From assembly GCF_003858455.1 (NCBI RefSeq), contig NZ_RQZF01000001.1, positions 372,001-436,000 on the forward strand: a stretch of 64,000 bases of DNA, read 5' to 3'. Below are positions 35,797 through 43,513 of this stretch, one piece after another (position 1 is the stretch's first letter; the number at the start of each line of letters is the position of its first letter). The notes beneath the pieces are model-generated. The model had not been told where the DNA came from, ran no database searches, and was given only the letters and a program-made list of their open reading frames with translations. This stretch comes from Schaalia canis. GTDB lineage: Bacteria > Actinomycetota > Actinomycetes > Actinomycetales > Actinomycetaceae. Made by a program: the position numbers and the translations under genes.

Positions 35797-36807
35797 ATGA
35801 AGCGCCCCACCATCCGCGACATCGCACGCGCCGCAGGCGTCTCCCCCACCGCCGTCTCCTTCGCACTCAACGGAAAAAACGGGATTTCCGAGGCCACCCG
35901 CGAGCGCATCCTCAACGCTGCAAACGCCATGGGTTGGGCTCCCAACCCCGTAGCCCGAGCACTCTCGATCTCACGATCCCACGCGGTTGGCCTCGTCATT
36001 CCACGGCCCAAGAGTGCACACTCGTCCGAGCGCTTCTTCTTTCACTTCATGCTCGGCTTACAAAGCACGCTTGCGGGCGCAGATCTTGGGCTCATGACGC
36101 ATATGTCCACCAGCGAAGACGATGAGCTGGAGGCCTACCGCAAATGGTGGGCACAACGTCGCGTGGACGGGGTGTTTGTGCTCGATCCACGCCAGGACGA
36201 CCCTCGCGACTCGTTGCTACACGATATTGGGATGCCGGCAGTTTTCGTGGGCGACGTGCAGGCACACTCAGGGGCGGTACTTGCTCAAGACGCTGGCATG
36301 ATGCGTGTCATTGCGGAGCATCTGCGAGAGCGCGGCAAAACCTCGTGGGCGTATATCTGTGGGCGCACGTCAAAGACGCATATTCGTCTGCGTGTAGAGG
36401 CGTTGACGGCTTACGCTCAGGCCCATGGTGTGCACCTGCAGGTTGTGGCCGAAACGGAGTTCACGGAGCATTCGGGGTATATCGAGACGAATCGGCTCTT
36501 AGCTTCGCAGGTTGTGCCGCAGGCTCTAATTTTTGAAAATGAGATTCTGGCTTTGGGTGGGATCCAAGCACTTGCCGATAATGACATGAAGCCCGGCAGG
36601 GATGTGTTTGTCGTGTCCTGCGAGGATTCGGCGATTTGCCGAATTGTCACCCCTGCGATTTCAGCGATTGACCGTGATCCTTCAACCTTGGGCCAGCATG
36701 CGGCGCAGGTGATGATTGACATGTTGGAAGGGGCCACACCTTACACCTTGCAAGAGGGGGTGCCGCATTTGATTGTGCGGGCCTCGTCTGCGGGGAATAG
36801 AGACTAG
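35797..36807 (+). CDS. LacI-family transcriptional regulator of mannoside locus
   Basis: The 336-residue regulator has a LacI helix-turn-helix at residues 3-50 (TIRDIARAAGVSPTAVSFAL), with the hinge-helix region WAPNPVARALS. A periplasmic-binding-like sensor domain (about 60-330) follows. AGGAGG lies upstream of the ATG. It is divergent from the transporter/mannosidase operon and precedes the AGE gene, so it probably represses both until a mannose-containing sugar binds. Effector not known. Confidence 0.92.
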   Translation: MKRPTIRDIARAAGVSPTAVSFALNGKNGISEATRERILNAANAMGWAPNPVARALSISRSHAVGLVIPRPKSAHSSERFFFHFMLGLQSTLAGADLGLMTHMSTSEDDELEAYRKWWAQRRVDGVFVLDPRQDDPRDSLLHDIGMPAVFVGDVQAHSGAVLAQDAGMMRVIAEHLRERGKTSWAYICGRTSKTHIRLRVEALTAYAQAHGVHLQVVAETEFTEHSGYIETNRLLASQVVPQALIFENEILALGGIQALADNDMKPGRDVFVVSCEDSAICRIVTPAISAIDRDPSTLGQHAAQVMIDMLEGATPYTLQEGVPHLIVRASSAGNRD

Positions 36808-36843
36808 GGCGGGAGGGCATGGCCGCAGGAAGAAAAGAGGGCG

Positions 36844-36857
36844 CTAAACGCGTTTAG
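36844..36857. promoter_or_regulatory. candidate LacI-family operator upstream of AGE gene
   Basis: CTAAACGCGTTTAG is a perfect 14-base palindrome lying 123 bases before the AGE gene and 37 bases after the regulator gene. It shares its outer half-sites with the site at 35729-35744. Confidence 0.75.
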
Positions 36858-36979
36858 TTCTTCTTGTCGCTTCGTGCACCTTGAACCGCCGTCCCCTTGT
36901 AGACCTGTGGAGCACCTACTAGCATCAAGGCGAGCTGCACTTGCGAGCGGCCACTGCCACACGCATCAAAGGAGATATC

Positions 36980-38203
36980 GTGAACCCCCTAGTCCCCACG
37001 GATATTCAGGCCGCCATGAGTGACGAGGCTTTACGCCTTCTTGATTTTGGGGCACAGTCTCGCACCGAGCATGGCTTTGGGTGGCTTTCTGATGAGGGCA
37101 CGGTTGATGACGCTCAGGGCGTGCAACTGTGGATCACGGGGCGCATGACTCATTGCTTTTCTCTTGCGGCTTTGATGGGACTGTCGCAGTATGCTCCCCT
37201 GGCCACTCACGGCATTGCCGCCTTACGTTCGGGCGCATTGCGGGCTGAGTCTGATGGCGGGTGGTATTCGCGTGTGGAGATGGATGGGAGCGTCGCTCCG
37301 GGGCTTCGCACCTCCTACGATCATGCCTTTGTTGTGCTGGCTGCCTCCTCGGCTCGTCTGGCCGGGGTAGAGCAGGCCGATGAGCTGCTGCGGGAGGCGA
37401 TTGAGTCTTTTGAGCGCCTGTGGTGGGACGAGGCTGCGGGTATGGTCGTGGATGCTCGCGACCCGCAGACCCTGGAGGTTGATCCCTACCGTGGCGTGAA
37501 CGCCAATATGCACTGGGTGGAGGCCCTGCTGGGAGCGTGGGGTGCGACGGGTGAGCGTGAGCATCTGGAGCGCGCCTCGCGTATTGCGGCTCGCGTGGCA
37601 TCAATGTTCACCGATCACGCCTTCCGCCTGCCTGAACATTTCAATGAGGCGTGGGAGCCTTTACTGGATTACAACCGCGACATTCCTGCCGATAAGTTCC
37701 GCCCCTTTGGTTCGACGCCTGGCCATTGGTTGGAGTGGGCGCGTTTGTTCGCACAACTTGCGTATGCCTGTGACGAGGCCGGGGTGGCGCGCGACGAGCG
37801 CTTGGATGCTATCCCGCCGTTTATGTACCGTCTGGCGCTCCTGGAGGGATGGGGTGTTGATGGGCAGCCTGGTTTTGTCTACACCACAGACTTTGAGGGA
37901 CACCCGGTGGTCGCCCAGCGGATGCACTGGGTGCTCTGCGAGGCCATCGCGACGGCGCAGACGCTGAAACTGACGACAGGCGATGCCTCGTATGGTCACG
38001 ACGTGGCTCTGTTCTGGGAGTACGCGCGCCGCTACCTCATTGAGGCACCCGGCCAGTGGCGCCACGAACTGGATCCTCTCAACACACCCGCGCAGGGCAC
38101 ATGGGCAGGTAAGCCGGATATTTACCACGCCTTCCAGACCATGATTATTGGCACGCTACCCCTGTCGGCCAGCTTTGCGGCAGGTCTGGCACAGCTGCGC
38201 TGA
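36980..38203 (+). CDS. AGE-family epimerase/isomerase, probably mannose isomerase
   Basis: The 407-residue protein has the (alpha/alpha)6 barrel of the N-acylglucosamine 2-epimerase family. Active-site histidines and aromatic residues appear in SYDHAFVVLA, NANMHWVEALLGAW and QRMHWVLCEAI. In bacteria this family includes aldose-ketose isomerases that turn mannose into fructose, which would fit the mannosidases next door. GTG 36980 has AAAGGAG upstream; a longer in-frame form lacks one. The substrate is inferred from context only. Confidence 0.85.
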   Translation: MNPLVPTDIQAAMSDEALRLLDFGAQSRTEHGFGWLSDEGTVDDAQGVQLWITGRMTHCFSLAALMGLSQYAPLATHGIAALRSGALRAESDGGWYSRVEMDGSVAPGLRTSYDHAFVVLAASSARLAGVEQADELLREAIESFERLWWDEAAGMVVDARDPQTLEVDPYRGVNANMHWVEALLGAWGATGEREHLERASRIAARVASMFTDHAFRLPEHFNEAWEPLLDYNRDIPADKFRPFGSTPGHWLEWARLFAQLAYACDEAGVARDERLDAIPPFMYRLALLEGWGVDGQPGFVYTTDFEGHPVVAQRMHWVLCEAIATAQTLKLTTGDASYGHDVALFWEYARRYLIEAPGQWRHELDPLNTPAQGTWAGKPDIYHAFQTMIIGTLPLSASFAAGLAQLR

Positions 38204-38268
38204 ACATATCCCGTCACTGTGAGGGCTGTCTATTGTGTGCGGCTCGAACGACGGTTTCCCCTACAGTG

Positions 38269-38368
38269 ACGTGACAGTTGTTGCGCTGGGTTACATGTGC
38301 TGCGCTGGGTCTTATTTATTGCATGGTGTGACAGCTATAGCTGTCGCAAAAGGTCGCAACTGTCACGT
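38269..38368. repeat. nested inverted repeats upstream of the cupin gene
   Basis: ACGTGACAGTTG (38269-38280) and its exact complement CAACTGTCACGT (38357-38368) enclose a perfect palindrome GACAGCTATAGCTGTC (38330-38345). A direct repeat of TGCGCTGGGT also lies inside. The 276-base gap between the AGE and cupin genes holds no gene. It may be a terminator, an operator cluster built on GTGACAG, or a structured RNA. Confidence 0.6.
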
Positions 38369-38414
38369 AGCTGCGCTCAGTGCTCCCTGTAGTTGCCATG
38401 CGTACGGCCTCGAA

Positions 38415-38433
38415 GCATGTAAGGCTAACCTTA
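38415..38433 (+). promoter_or_regulatory. DtxR/IdeR-type iron box before cupin gene
   Basis: GCATGTAAGGCTAACCTTA matches the DtxR/IdeR consensus TTAGGTTAGCCTAACCTAA at 13 of 19 positions, and the inner TAAGG/CCTTA is palindromic. It lies 46 bases upstream of the cupin start. Confidence 0.55.
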
Positions 38434-38479
38434 GTCCCCTCTTTCGGTGACGCCCCGAACATCTCTGATTGGAGCACTC

Positions 38480-38824
38480 ATGCCTTCCACACCCGTTTCC
38501 GAATCCATCGTCCACACTGGCCTACTGGAACAGCTTCCCATCATTACCGAGGCCACAACCTCACGCGTGGTGGTCAATAATTCCGTGCTACGCCAGGTGC
38601 TATTCAGCATGGATGCCGGCCAGGTGCTCACCGAACACGCCTCGCCACGCGCGGTTATTGTCCAGCTCCTATCGGGGCGCATGTCATTCTCTGTTGCCGG
38701 TGAACCACATGAGCTAAGGGCAGGAGATGTCATCTATTTGGCTCCCAATGAACGCCACGCACTGGAAGCGTTGGAGGCGTGCCACATGGCGCTGACCTTG
38801 GTCCTAGTCGAGGATGACGAATAA
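38480..38824 (+). CDS. small cupin-domain protein under iron-box control
   Basis: The 114-residue single-domain cupin has the two short cupin motifs, TEHASPRAVIVQLLSGRMSF and GDVIYLAPNERHALEAL. Only one His of the first motif and one of the second are kept, so metal binding is uncertain. ATG 38480 has GGAG 6-7 bases upstream; an upstream ATG does not. A terminator follows, so it is a single-gene unit. The iron box in front and the iron-box operon behind link it to iron response. Function unknown. Confidence 0.75.
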   Translation: MPSTPVSESIVHTGLLEQLPIITEATTSRVVVNNSVLRQVLFSMDAGQVLTEHASPRAVIVQLLSGRMSFSVAGEPHELRAGDVIYLAPNERHALEALEACHMALTLVLVEDDE

Positions 38825-38839
38825 GTCTTTTTGCACCAT

Positions 38840-38875
38840 AACCCCGCTCCTGAGGTGAGCGGGGTTTCTTTTTCC
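38840..38875 (+). terminator. terminator after cupin gene
   Basis: AACCCCGCTC (38840-38849) pairs with GAGCGGGGTT (38857-38866), followed by TCTTTTT. It isolates the cupin gene from the next operon. Confidence 0.9.
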
Positions 38876-38883
38876 CTTCCTTA

Positions 38884-38902
38884 TAAGGTCAGCCTCACCT
38901 AA
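38884..38902 (+). promoter_or_regulatory. strong DtxR/IdeR-type iron box
   Basis: TAAGGTCAGCCTCACCTAA matches the DtxR/IdeR consensus at 16 of 19 positions. It lies immediately upstream of the methyltransferase-ABC operon, so the operon should be switched on when iron is short. Confidence 0.8.
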
Positions 38903-38986
38903 AATAGAAACGTTTGCATAACGTAATTCAGGCGCATGCTGCGCCGCCATTCACCCGAACAACGGGAGCATCTGAAGGAGAGCGCC

Positions 38987-39775
38987 TTGAACAACGGTGA
39001 CAACAAGCCAACACCCGGACACTGGCTTCTGGCAAAACTCGGCAAAAAAGTTCTTCGTCCAGGTGGCCTTGCCCTCACCCAGCGCCTCCTTCGAGCAGCC
39101 ACCCCCTCCTCGACAGACAGAGTCGTTGAGTTTGGCCCTGGAGTTGGAACCACCGCAAAAATCCTCCTCGCCGGCCAACCTCGCAGCTATACCGGTATCG
39201 ACCCTCATCCAGAAGGCAGCGAAGCCGTCCACGCCATTATTTCGGGGCTCGATTTCGCTCAACTCGTTATCGCAGACGCTCAAAATACTGGCCTCGACGC
39301 GGGCTGTGCTGACCTTGTCGTCGGCGAAGCCATGCTCACCATGCAGGGTGAAAAGGCTAAACGTGCCATCATCGCTGAAGCATTCCGACTGCTCGCCCCC
39401 GGAGGACGCTACGCCATCCACGAACTTGGCCTCCGACCCGACGACGTACCCGATGCTGTCGAAGAAGAAATCCGCCGCGCACTCTCACGCACTATCAACG
39501 TCAACGCCCGCCCGCTCACCGCCGCTCAGTGGAAAACCCTCCTCGAAGAAGAAGGTTTCATCATCCGCTACGAGGACACCAACCCCATGGCTTTACTCGA
39601 ACCCGGGCGCATTATCGCTGACGAAGGCCTTGCCGGCGCTCTCCGATTCTTCAGCAATGTAGCCCGAAATCCACGCGCACGAGAACGCCTTCTCGCCATG
39701 CGTAAGGTCTTCCGTGCCCACCACGAGCACCTCTGTGCTTTCGCTTTCGTCGCAGTCAAACCCCACGAGGCATGA
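38987..39775 (+). CDS. class I SAM-dependent methyltransferase of iron-box operon
   Basis: The 262-residue cytoplasmic methyltransferase has the SAM-binding motif VVEFGPGVGTTAKILL (about residues 45-60) and the acidic YTGIDPHPEGSE. Motif IV is DLVVGEAMLTMQG and motif VI is LAPGGRYAIHELGL. I prefer the TTG at 38987, which has AAGGAG exactly six bases upstream; ATG 38936 is also open but has no good ribosome site. Such enzymes can act on small molecules. It overlaps the ABC ATPase by 4 bases, so methylation and import are produced together. The substrate is unknown. Confidence 0.85.
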   Translation: MNNGDNKPTPGHWLLAKLGKKVLRPGGLALTQRLLRAATPSSTDRVVEFGPGVGTTAKILLAGQPRSYTGIDPHPEGSEAVHAIISGLDFAQLVIADAQNTGLDAGCADLVVGEAMLTMQGEKAKRAIIAEAFRLLAPGGRYAIHELGLRPDDVPDAVEEEIRRALSRTINVNARPLTAAQWKTLLEEEGFIIRYEDTNPMALLEPGRIIADEGLAGALRFFSNVARNPRARERLLAMRKVFRAHHEHLCAFAFVAVKPHEA

Positions 39776-40458
39776 GCCTTCTGAGCGTGCGCAGGCAAGT
39801 CAGCTCACAGACCCCCATACTCCCTGGTACGCGAGCCCACGATGGCCTGAGCCTGACAGGTGTGAGTGTCTCGCGCCGCGGCCTTCGCCTCATTGATGAT
39901 CTGTCCTTCACCGTCACACCAGGCCAAGTGCTGGGCGTTTCTGGCCCTTCAGGCTGTGGAAAAACAACACTTTTGCGTTGCATTGCCAGCCTCAGCAGCC
40001 ACTACACGGGCAGCATCACCGTGCCCGAAGGACCGCTCGCCATGGTCTTCCAAGAACCCCGACTTCTCCCATGGCGCAGCGTGCGCTCCAACGTCATGCT
40101 GCCCCTACGCACTGCAGATGCGTTCTTCCGCGCTGAAGAATGGCTTGAACGACTGCACCTAGCTGACGCCATGGACCTTTACCCCGCACAACTATCAGGC
40201 GGTATGCGTCAACGCGTAGCCATCGCCCGAGCGCTAGCCACCGAGCCCACACTCCTACTGGTGGACGAGCCTTTCTCTGCCCTGGACGCTCCCCTGGCCC
40301 GCGACCTTCGCGACATGCTTGCTGAGTTAGTCAGCGACAAACAATTCACCACCGTGTGGGTGTCCCACGACATGGAGGAAATCCGTGCCGTATCTACCCA
40401 ACACCTTCACCTCAACGGACCGCCTGGTTCTTGGACGCTCAGTGCTGACCCACACTGA
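39772..40458 (+). CDS. ABC transporter ATPase (Ssu/Tau/NMT1-type importer)
   Basis: The 228-residue ATPase has Walker A SGPSGCGKTTLL near residue 61, Q-loop MVFQEPRLLPWRSV, signature LSGGMRQRVAIARAL, Walker B LLLVDEPFSALD and the switch His in VWVSHDMEE. QEPRLLPW is typical of the nitrate/sulfonate/taurine group (SsuB/TauB). It is coupled to the methyltransferase by ATGA and followed after 45 bases by its binding protein. Confidence 0.92.
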   Translation: MSLLSVRRQVSSQTPILPGTRAHDGLSLTGVSVSRRGLRLIDDLSFTVTPGQVLGVSGPSGCGKTTLLRCIASLSSHYTGSITVPEGPLAMVFQEPRLLPWRSVRSNVMLPLRTADAFFRAEEWLERLHLADAMDLYPAQLSGGMRQRVAIARALATEPTLLLVDEPFSALDAPLARDLRDMLAELVSDKQFTTVWVSHDMEEIRAVSTQHLHLNGPPGSWTLSADPH

Positions 40459-40503
40459 CCCAACAGTGACAACCTCCGACCCTCCACTCTCGAAAGGACT
40501 CCC

Positions 40504-41559
40504 ATGAGAATCCGTGCTCTCGCCCTCCTCTGTGTCGGCGCCCTGGCCCTCACAGCCTGCGCCTCCACGCCAACAGATGCCCCCGCCTCGGCCTCGTCAC
40601 ACGAGGCCACCCAATCCGCACAGGCCACGCCAGCGGCCGACGCGCACGACCACAAACTCGACCAGGTGCGCGCCATCGTCCCCCAAACCATGGCTTTCGG
40701 CGCGCCAATGGCAACCTTCGGCGACCACGGCAACCTCGATAGTGTGGCGAAGGCGCATAGCGTGACCAACTGGGACGGAGTCGAACAGCTCAAATCCCAC
40801 CTGATGAATGGCGAGGCAGAGCTGGCCGCCACCCCCGCCTACGTTGCCGCCAACCTGTACAACAAGGGCATTGACGTGCGTCTAGTGGGACCAGTCGTCT
40901 GGGGGATGCTCTACGTCCTCGCTCCAGAGGGAACCGCTGAGGGAAACTGGGAGGCCATGCGCGGCCAAAAGGTCGCCATCCCGCTGCCCGGAAACATGCC
41001 CGACCTGGTGTTCAGCTACCTCCTGAGCAAGAACAACCTGACGAAAGACGACATCGACCCCGTCTACGCTGAAGATGGCCAGCAAGCCATTGCCCTGCTG
41101 ATGAAGGGCGAGGTCGACTGGATTGTCCTGCCTGAACACGCCGCCACCATCGCCCAAGCGAAGGCCGCCGAAGAGGGCAAGAAGATGACGCGCGCCCTGG
41201 ACCTGCAACAAGAGTGGGCGAAAGTGACGGGTAAGGAAGCCCGCTTCCCCATGGCCGGCCTGGTCATGCCCGGTGCACTGGTGGATGAACATCCCGAGCT
41301 GGTGGAGGCCGTGATTGCCGAGGTAAAGGCCGGTGTGGAGAAAGCGAATGCTGGCGATAAGGCGACCTTGGAAAAGATCGCTCAGCACTACGACCTTCCC
41401 CTGCCGGTGGTGGAAAAGGTTATCCCTCGCCTGCAGTTGAATATGGTTCCCGCCTCGGAGGCGCGTGAGGCTTATGAGGATTTCCTGACCCGTTTGGGTG
41501 AGGTCAACCCCGATATTTACGGTGGAAAGCTGCCTGATGACCGCTTCTACGCGGGCTGA
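40504..41559 (+). CDS. NMT1/SsuA-type substrate-binding lipoprotein
   Basis: The 351-residue binding protein has a lipoprotein signal with lipobox LTAC (cysteine near residue 20). A low-complexity Ala/Ser linker follows with a short His-containing stretch ADAHDHK. The mature fold shows NMT1/SsuA features: ELAATPAYVAANLYNKG, LVGPVVWGMLYVLAP and VAIPLPGNMPDLVF. Known relatives bind sulfonates, taurine or pyrimidine precursors. An iron-regulated member with a partner methyltransferase suggests an unusual ligand; this is inference. Its end overlaps the permease start by 23 bases. Confidence 0.9.
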   Translation: MRIRALALLCVGALALTACASTPTDAPASASSHEATQSAQATPAADAHDHKLDQVRAIVPQTMAFGAPMATFGDHGNLDSVAKAHSVTNWDGVEQLKSHLMNGEAELAATPAYVAANLYNKGIDVRLVGPVVWGMLYVLAPEGTAEGNWEAMRGQKVAIPLPGNMPDLVFSYLLSKNNLTKDDIDPVYAEDGQQAIALLMKGEVDWIVLPEHAATIAQAKAAEEGKKMTRALDLQQEWAKVTGKEARFPMAGLVMPGALVDEHPELVEAVIAEVKAGVEKANAGDKATLEKIAQHYDLPLPVVEKVIPRLQLNMVPASEAREAYEDFLTRLGEVNPDIYGGKLPDDRFYAG

Positions 41560-42316
41560 GTTGGGTGCCGCCCGCCGCTGGTGGTACACCACTGCCGGTT
41601 GCATTGTCCTCGTGCTGGCCTGGGCTTGGGTGGCTCGTGGCCAGCACGAGTACGTGCTGCCCTCTCCCCTATCGACCTTCCAGGCGCTCAGTGAGATCGT
41701 CGCCCACGGGCAGTTCTGGCACGCGCTGGGGTTAACCGTTATGCGCGGCGGTATTGGGCTGGGCCTGGCGATAGCCGTTGGCGCGCTGTGGGGTAGCGCC
41801 ATGGGGCGTTGGCCTGCTTTCGAGGCCTTCTGCCAGCCCATGATTCAGATCCTGCTGGCCACGCCCGCCGTCGTGTTCGTCATCTTGGCGCTGGTGTGGT
41901 TGGGTTCGAGTAGCGAGGCCGTCATGCTGGTGGTTGCCCTGGTGGCAACGCCCCTGTTAGTGCGCACCACCGCCACGGCTATGCGCGGTATTGACCCGTC
42001 TTTGTCGGAGATGGGGCAGGTCTTTGGGTTGAGCCGGTCTGAGCGGGCCTGGCACATTATCGTTCCCCTGGTACTACCGCCCTTCCTTGCGGCAACGACG
42101 GTGGCCATGGGGCAATCGCTTCGGGTTGCGGTGATGGCGGAACTTCTGGCCACGGCCAGCGGCCTGGGCGGGGCAATTCGTCTGGCGCAGATCAATATTG
42201 AGACCCCGCAGGTCTTTGCCTACGCCCTGATTCTGGCAACCCTGGCACTGATCATTGAGAAGCTCTCCACCGCTCCCCTGCAGCGGCGGTTGGCCGTGGT
42301 GCGGGGCGCGGGGTGA
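41537..42316 (+). CDS. ABC transporter permease (SsuC/TauC type)
   Basis: The 259-residue permease has six membrane helices and the EAA-type loop (GQVFGLSRSERAWHIIVPLVLP). This is the single-permease layout of sulfonate/taurine importers and not the ten-helix FecCD type used by siderophore importers. ATG 41537 (MTASTRAE) is preferred; it lies inside the end of the binding-protein gene and has GGTGGAAAG upstream. It ends the operon. No clear terminator follows in the 170 bases to the next gene. Confidence 0.9.
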   Translation: MTASTRAELGAARRWWYTTAGCIVLVLAWAWVARGQHEYVLPSPLSTFQALSEIVAHGQFWHALGLTVMRGGIGLGLAIAVGALWGSAMGRWPAFEAFCQPMIQILLATPAVVFVILALVWLGSSSEAVMLVVALVATPLLVRTTATAMRGIDPSLSEMGQVFGLSRSERAWHIIVPLVLPPFLAATTVAMGQSLRVAVMAELLATASGLGGAIRLAQINIETPQVFAYALILATLALIIEKLSTAPLQRRLAVVRGAG

Positions 42317-42485
42317 GGTGGGTTGAGGAGAGTGAAGGCAGTCGCGTGATGGTGAGGGAAGTGTAGTCCTTTTCTTCCACCTGCAGCTCGTCTGCGATGG
42401 CTGCTGTGCCTCAAGGAGTTTCGCCTGGGAGTAGCCTCTATTCGGCATGATCAAAACCTGACGCTTATCCCTACAATCCTACGAA

Positions 42486-42713
42486 CTAGTACTGCCTGTT
42501 TTCAGCCCGCTCAGCAGGGCGATCATTGGGATGCTGCAGCTTGGAGCCAAAGGGATCGAAGAGCTTTTTGCCGAACAAGACGTGGATGAGGAGCGTCCAT
42601 CCCAATGAGGTGACAACCATAGTGAGTCCATCTCCGAATAAGCCCGTATAGGCCACAACGAGGACCACAACCCACGCCACGATGATGCGGTGTCGGATTT
42701 GGGATGCTGACAT
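42486..42713 (-). CDS. small two-helix membrane protein
   Basis: The 75-residue protein has two hydrophobic helices (about 10-27 and 33-49) separated by GLFGDGL, then a hydrophilic charged tail. AAGGAGG lies 7 bases before the ATG, so translation is very likely. I do not recognise the family. It stands alone, in front of a decayed gene, with a palindrome in its promoter region. Confidence 0.65.
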   Translation of the reverse strand: MSASQIRHRIIVAWVVVLVVAYTGLFGDGLTMVVTSLGWTLLIHVLFGKKLFDPFGSKLQHPNDRPAERAENRQY

Positions 42714-42830
42714 GTTGTGTCCTCCTTCTTTTTAGCAGTACTCCCCCGCGCTCTGCACGGTTCTCGGTAGTGCTGAGCACTTTTCGCCCTGAGATTCACG
42801 CCGTCACTGGCGTTATCCTTTGCAAAACCC

Positions 42831-42852
42831 ATTACACATACAATATTGTAAT
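42831..42852. promoter_or_regulatory. AT-rich palindrome upstream of small membrane gene
   Basis: ATTACA and TGTAAT flank a central TACAATATTGTA (42839-42850, perfect 12-base palindrome). It lies about 120 bases upstream of the 75-residue protein and just past the end of the decayed gene. It is markedly AT-rich against its surroundings and looks like a repressor site. Confidence 0.5.
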
Positions 42853-42875
42853 ACTTACAGCACTCCCCCGTCACA

Positions 42876-43368
42876 TCACACGCGGAACCAGAGATCGTCA
42901 GGATCGCTTTCTTCCCACGCTTCACTGGAGGTGTACATAATGCTGAAGGGCAGGCCGGCTCCGTCCTCGCTAAACCACAGGCGCACCGGGCCGTGTGCGC
43001 CGAACTCATGGACGGGCGGTGGCGTGAATCAAAAGGAAGCCCTGCGCAGATCATCGTCTCAGCGACCACGGTAGTCCTGTAGACAATCTCGCTCGGGGGT
43101 GAAGTCATCATCCCAGGTCATATGCCCCGTGTCGATCCTTACTTTTACGCCATGGAAGCGCCCATCACGACAATTCAGTGCGATATCGGCCAGATTGGAT
43201 AATTCAACGGGGCAGACTCGCATCCAATTCTGGTCGAGCAGATATGGGGATACCCACCTGATCCACTGCTTCAGCCGCAATCTTTAAAGTGACTGGATCA
43301 AAGGCAGCGACGCCATTGATCACCGAAACCACAGAAGGTGCAGCCGCTAAGTCATAACGGACGCTCAT
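42876..43368 (-). pseudogene. decayed unknown gene
   Basis: Coding-like sequence can be followed from ATG 43368 (AAAGGG upstream; MSVRYDLAAAPSVVSVINGV) through a frameshift near 43255 into VSPYLLDQNWMRVCPVELSN and on to TGHMTWDDDFTPERD. Two in-frame stops follow (43059-43061 and 43029-43031). Reading continues after them, in the same frame, with TPPPVHEFGAHGPVRLWFSE and ends SDPDDLWFRV before a third stop. One frameshift and two stops in continuous protein-like sequence indicate a pseudogene of about 160 codons. The family is unknown to me. Confidence 0.5.
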
Positions 43369-43513
43369 GGATGCCCTTTCGATAAGCGCAGCAGTGGGGT
43401 GCGCAATGATAGGGCGCGCCCACATCTCAGATAAAGCGAGATCCTGTAGGGCATTGTTTCAGAAAGGGCCGATATTTAGCTAAGGCCGTTTTCCAGCTCA
43501 GGCTGACTCTCAC

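Noticed and set aside
40882-41841. 319-codon open frame on the minus strand
   Set aside because: It is antisense across the NMT1 lipoprotein and SsuC permease, both with firm motifs.
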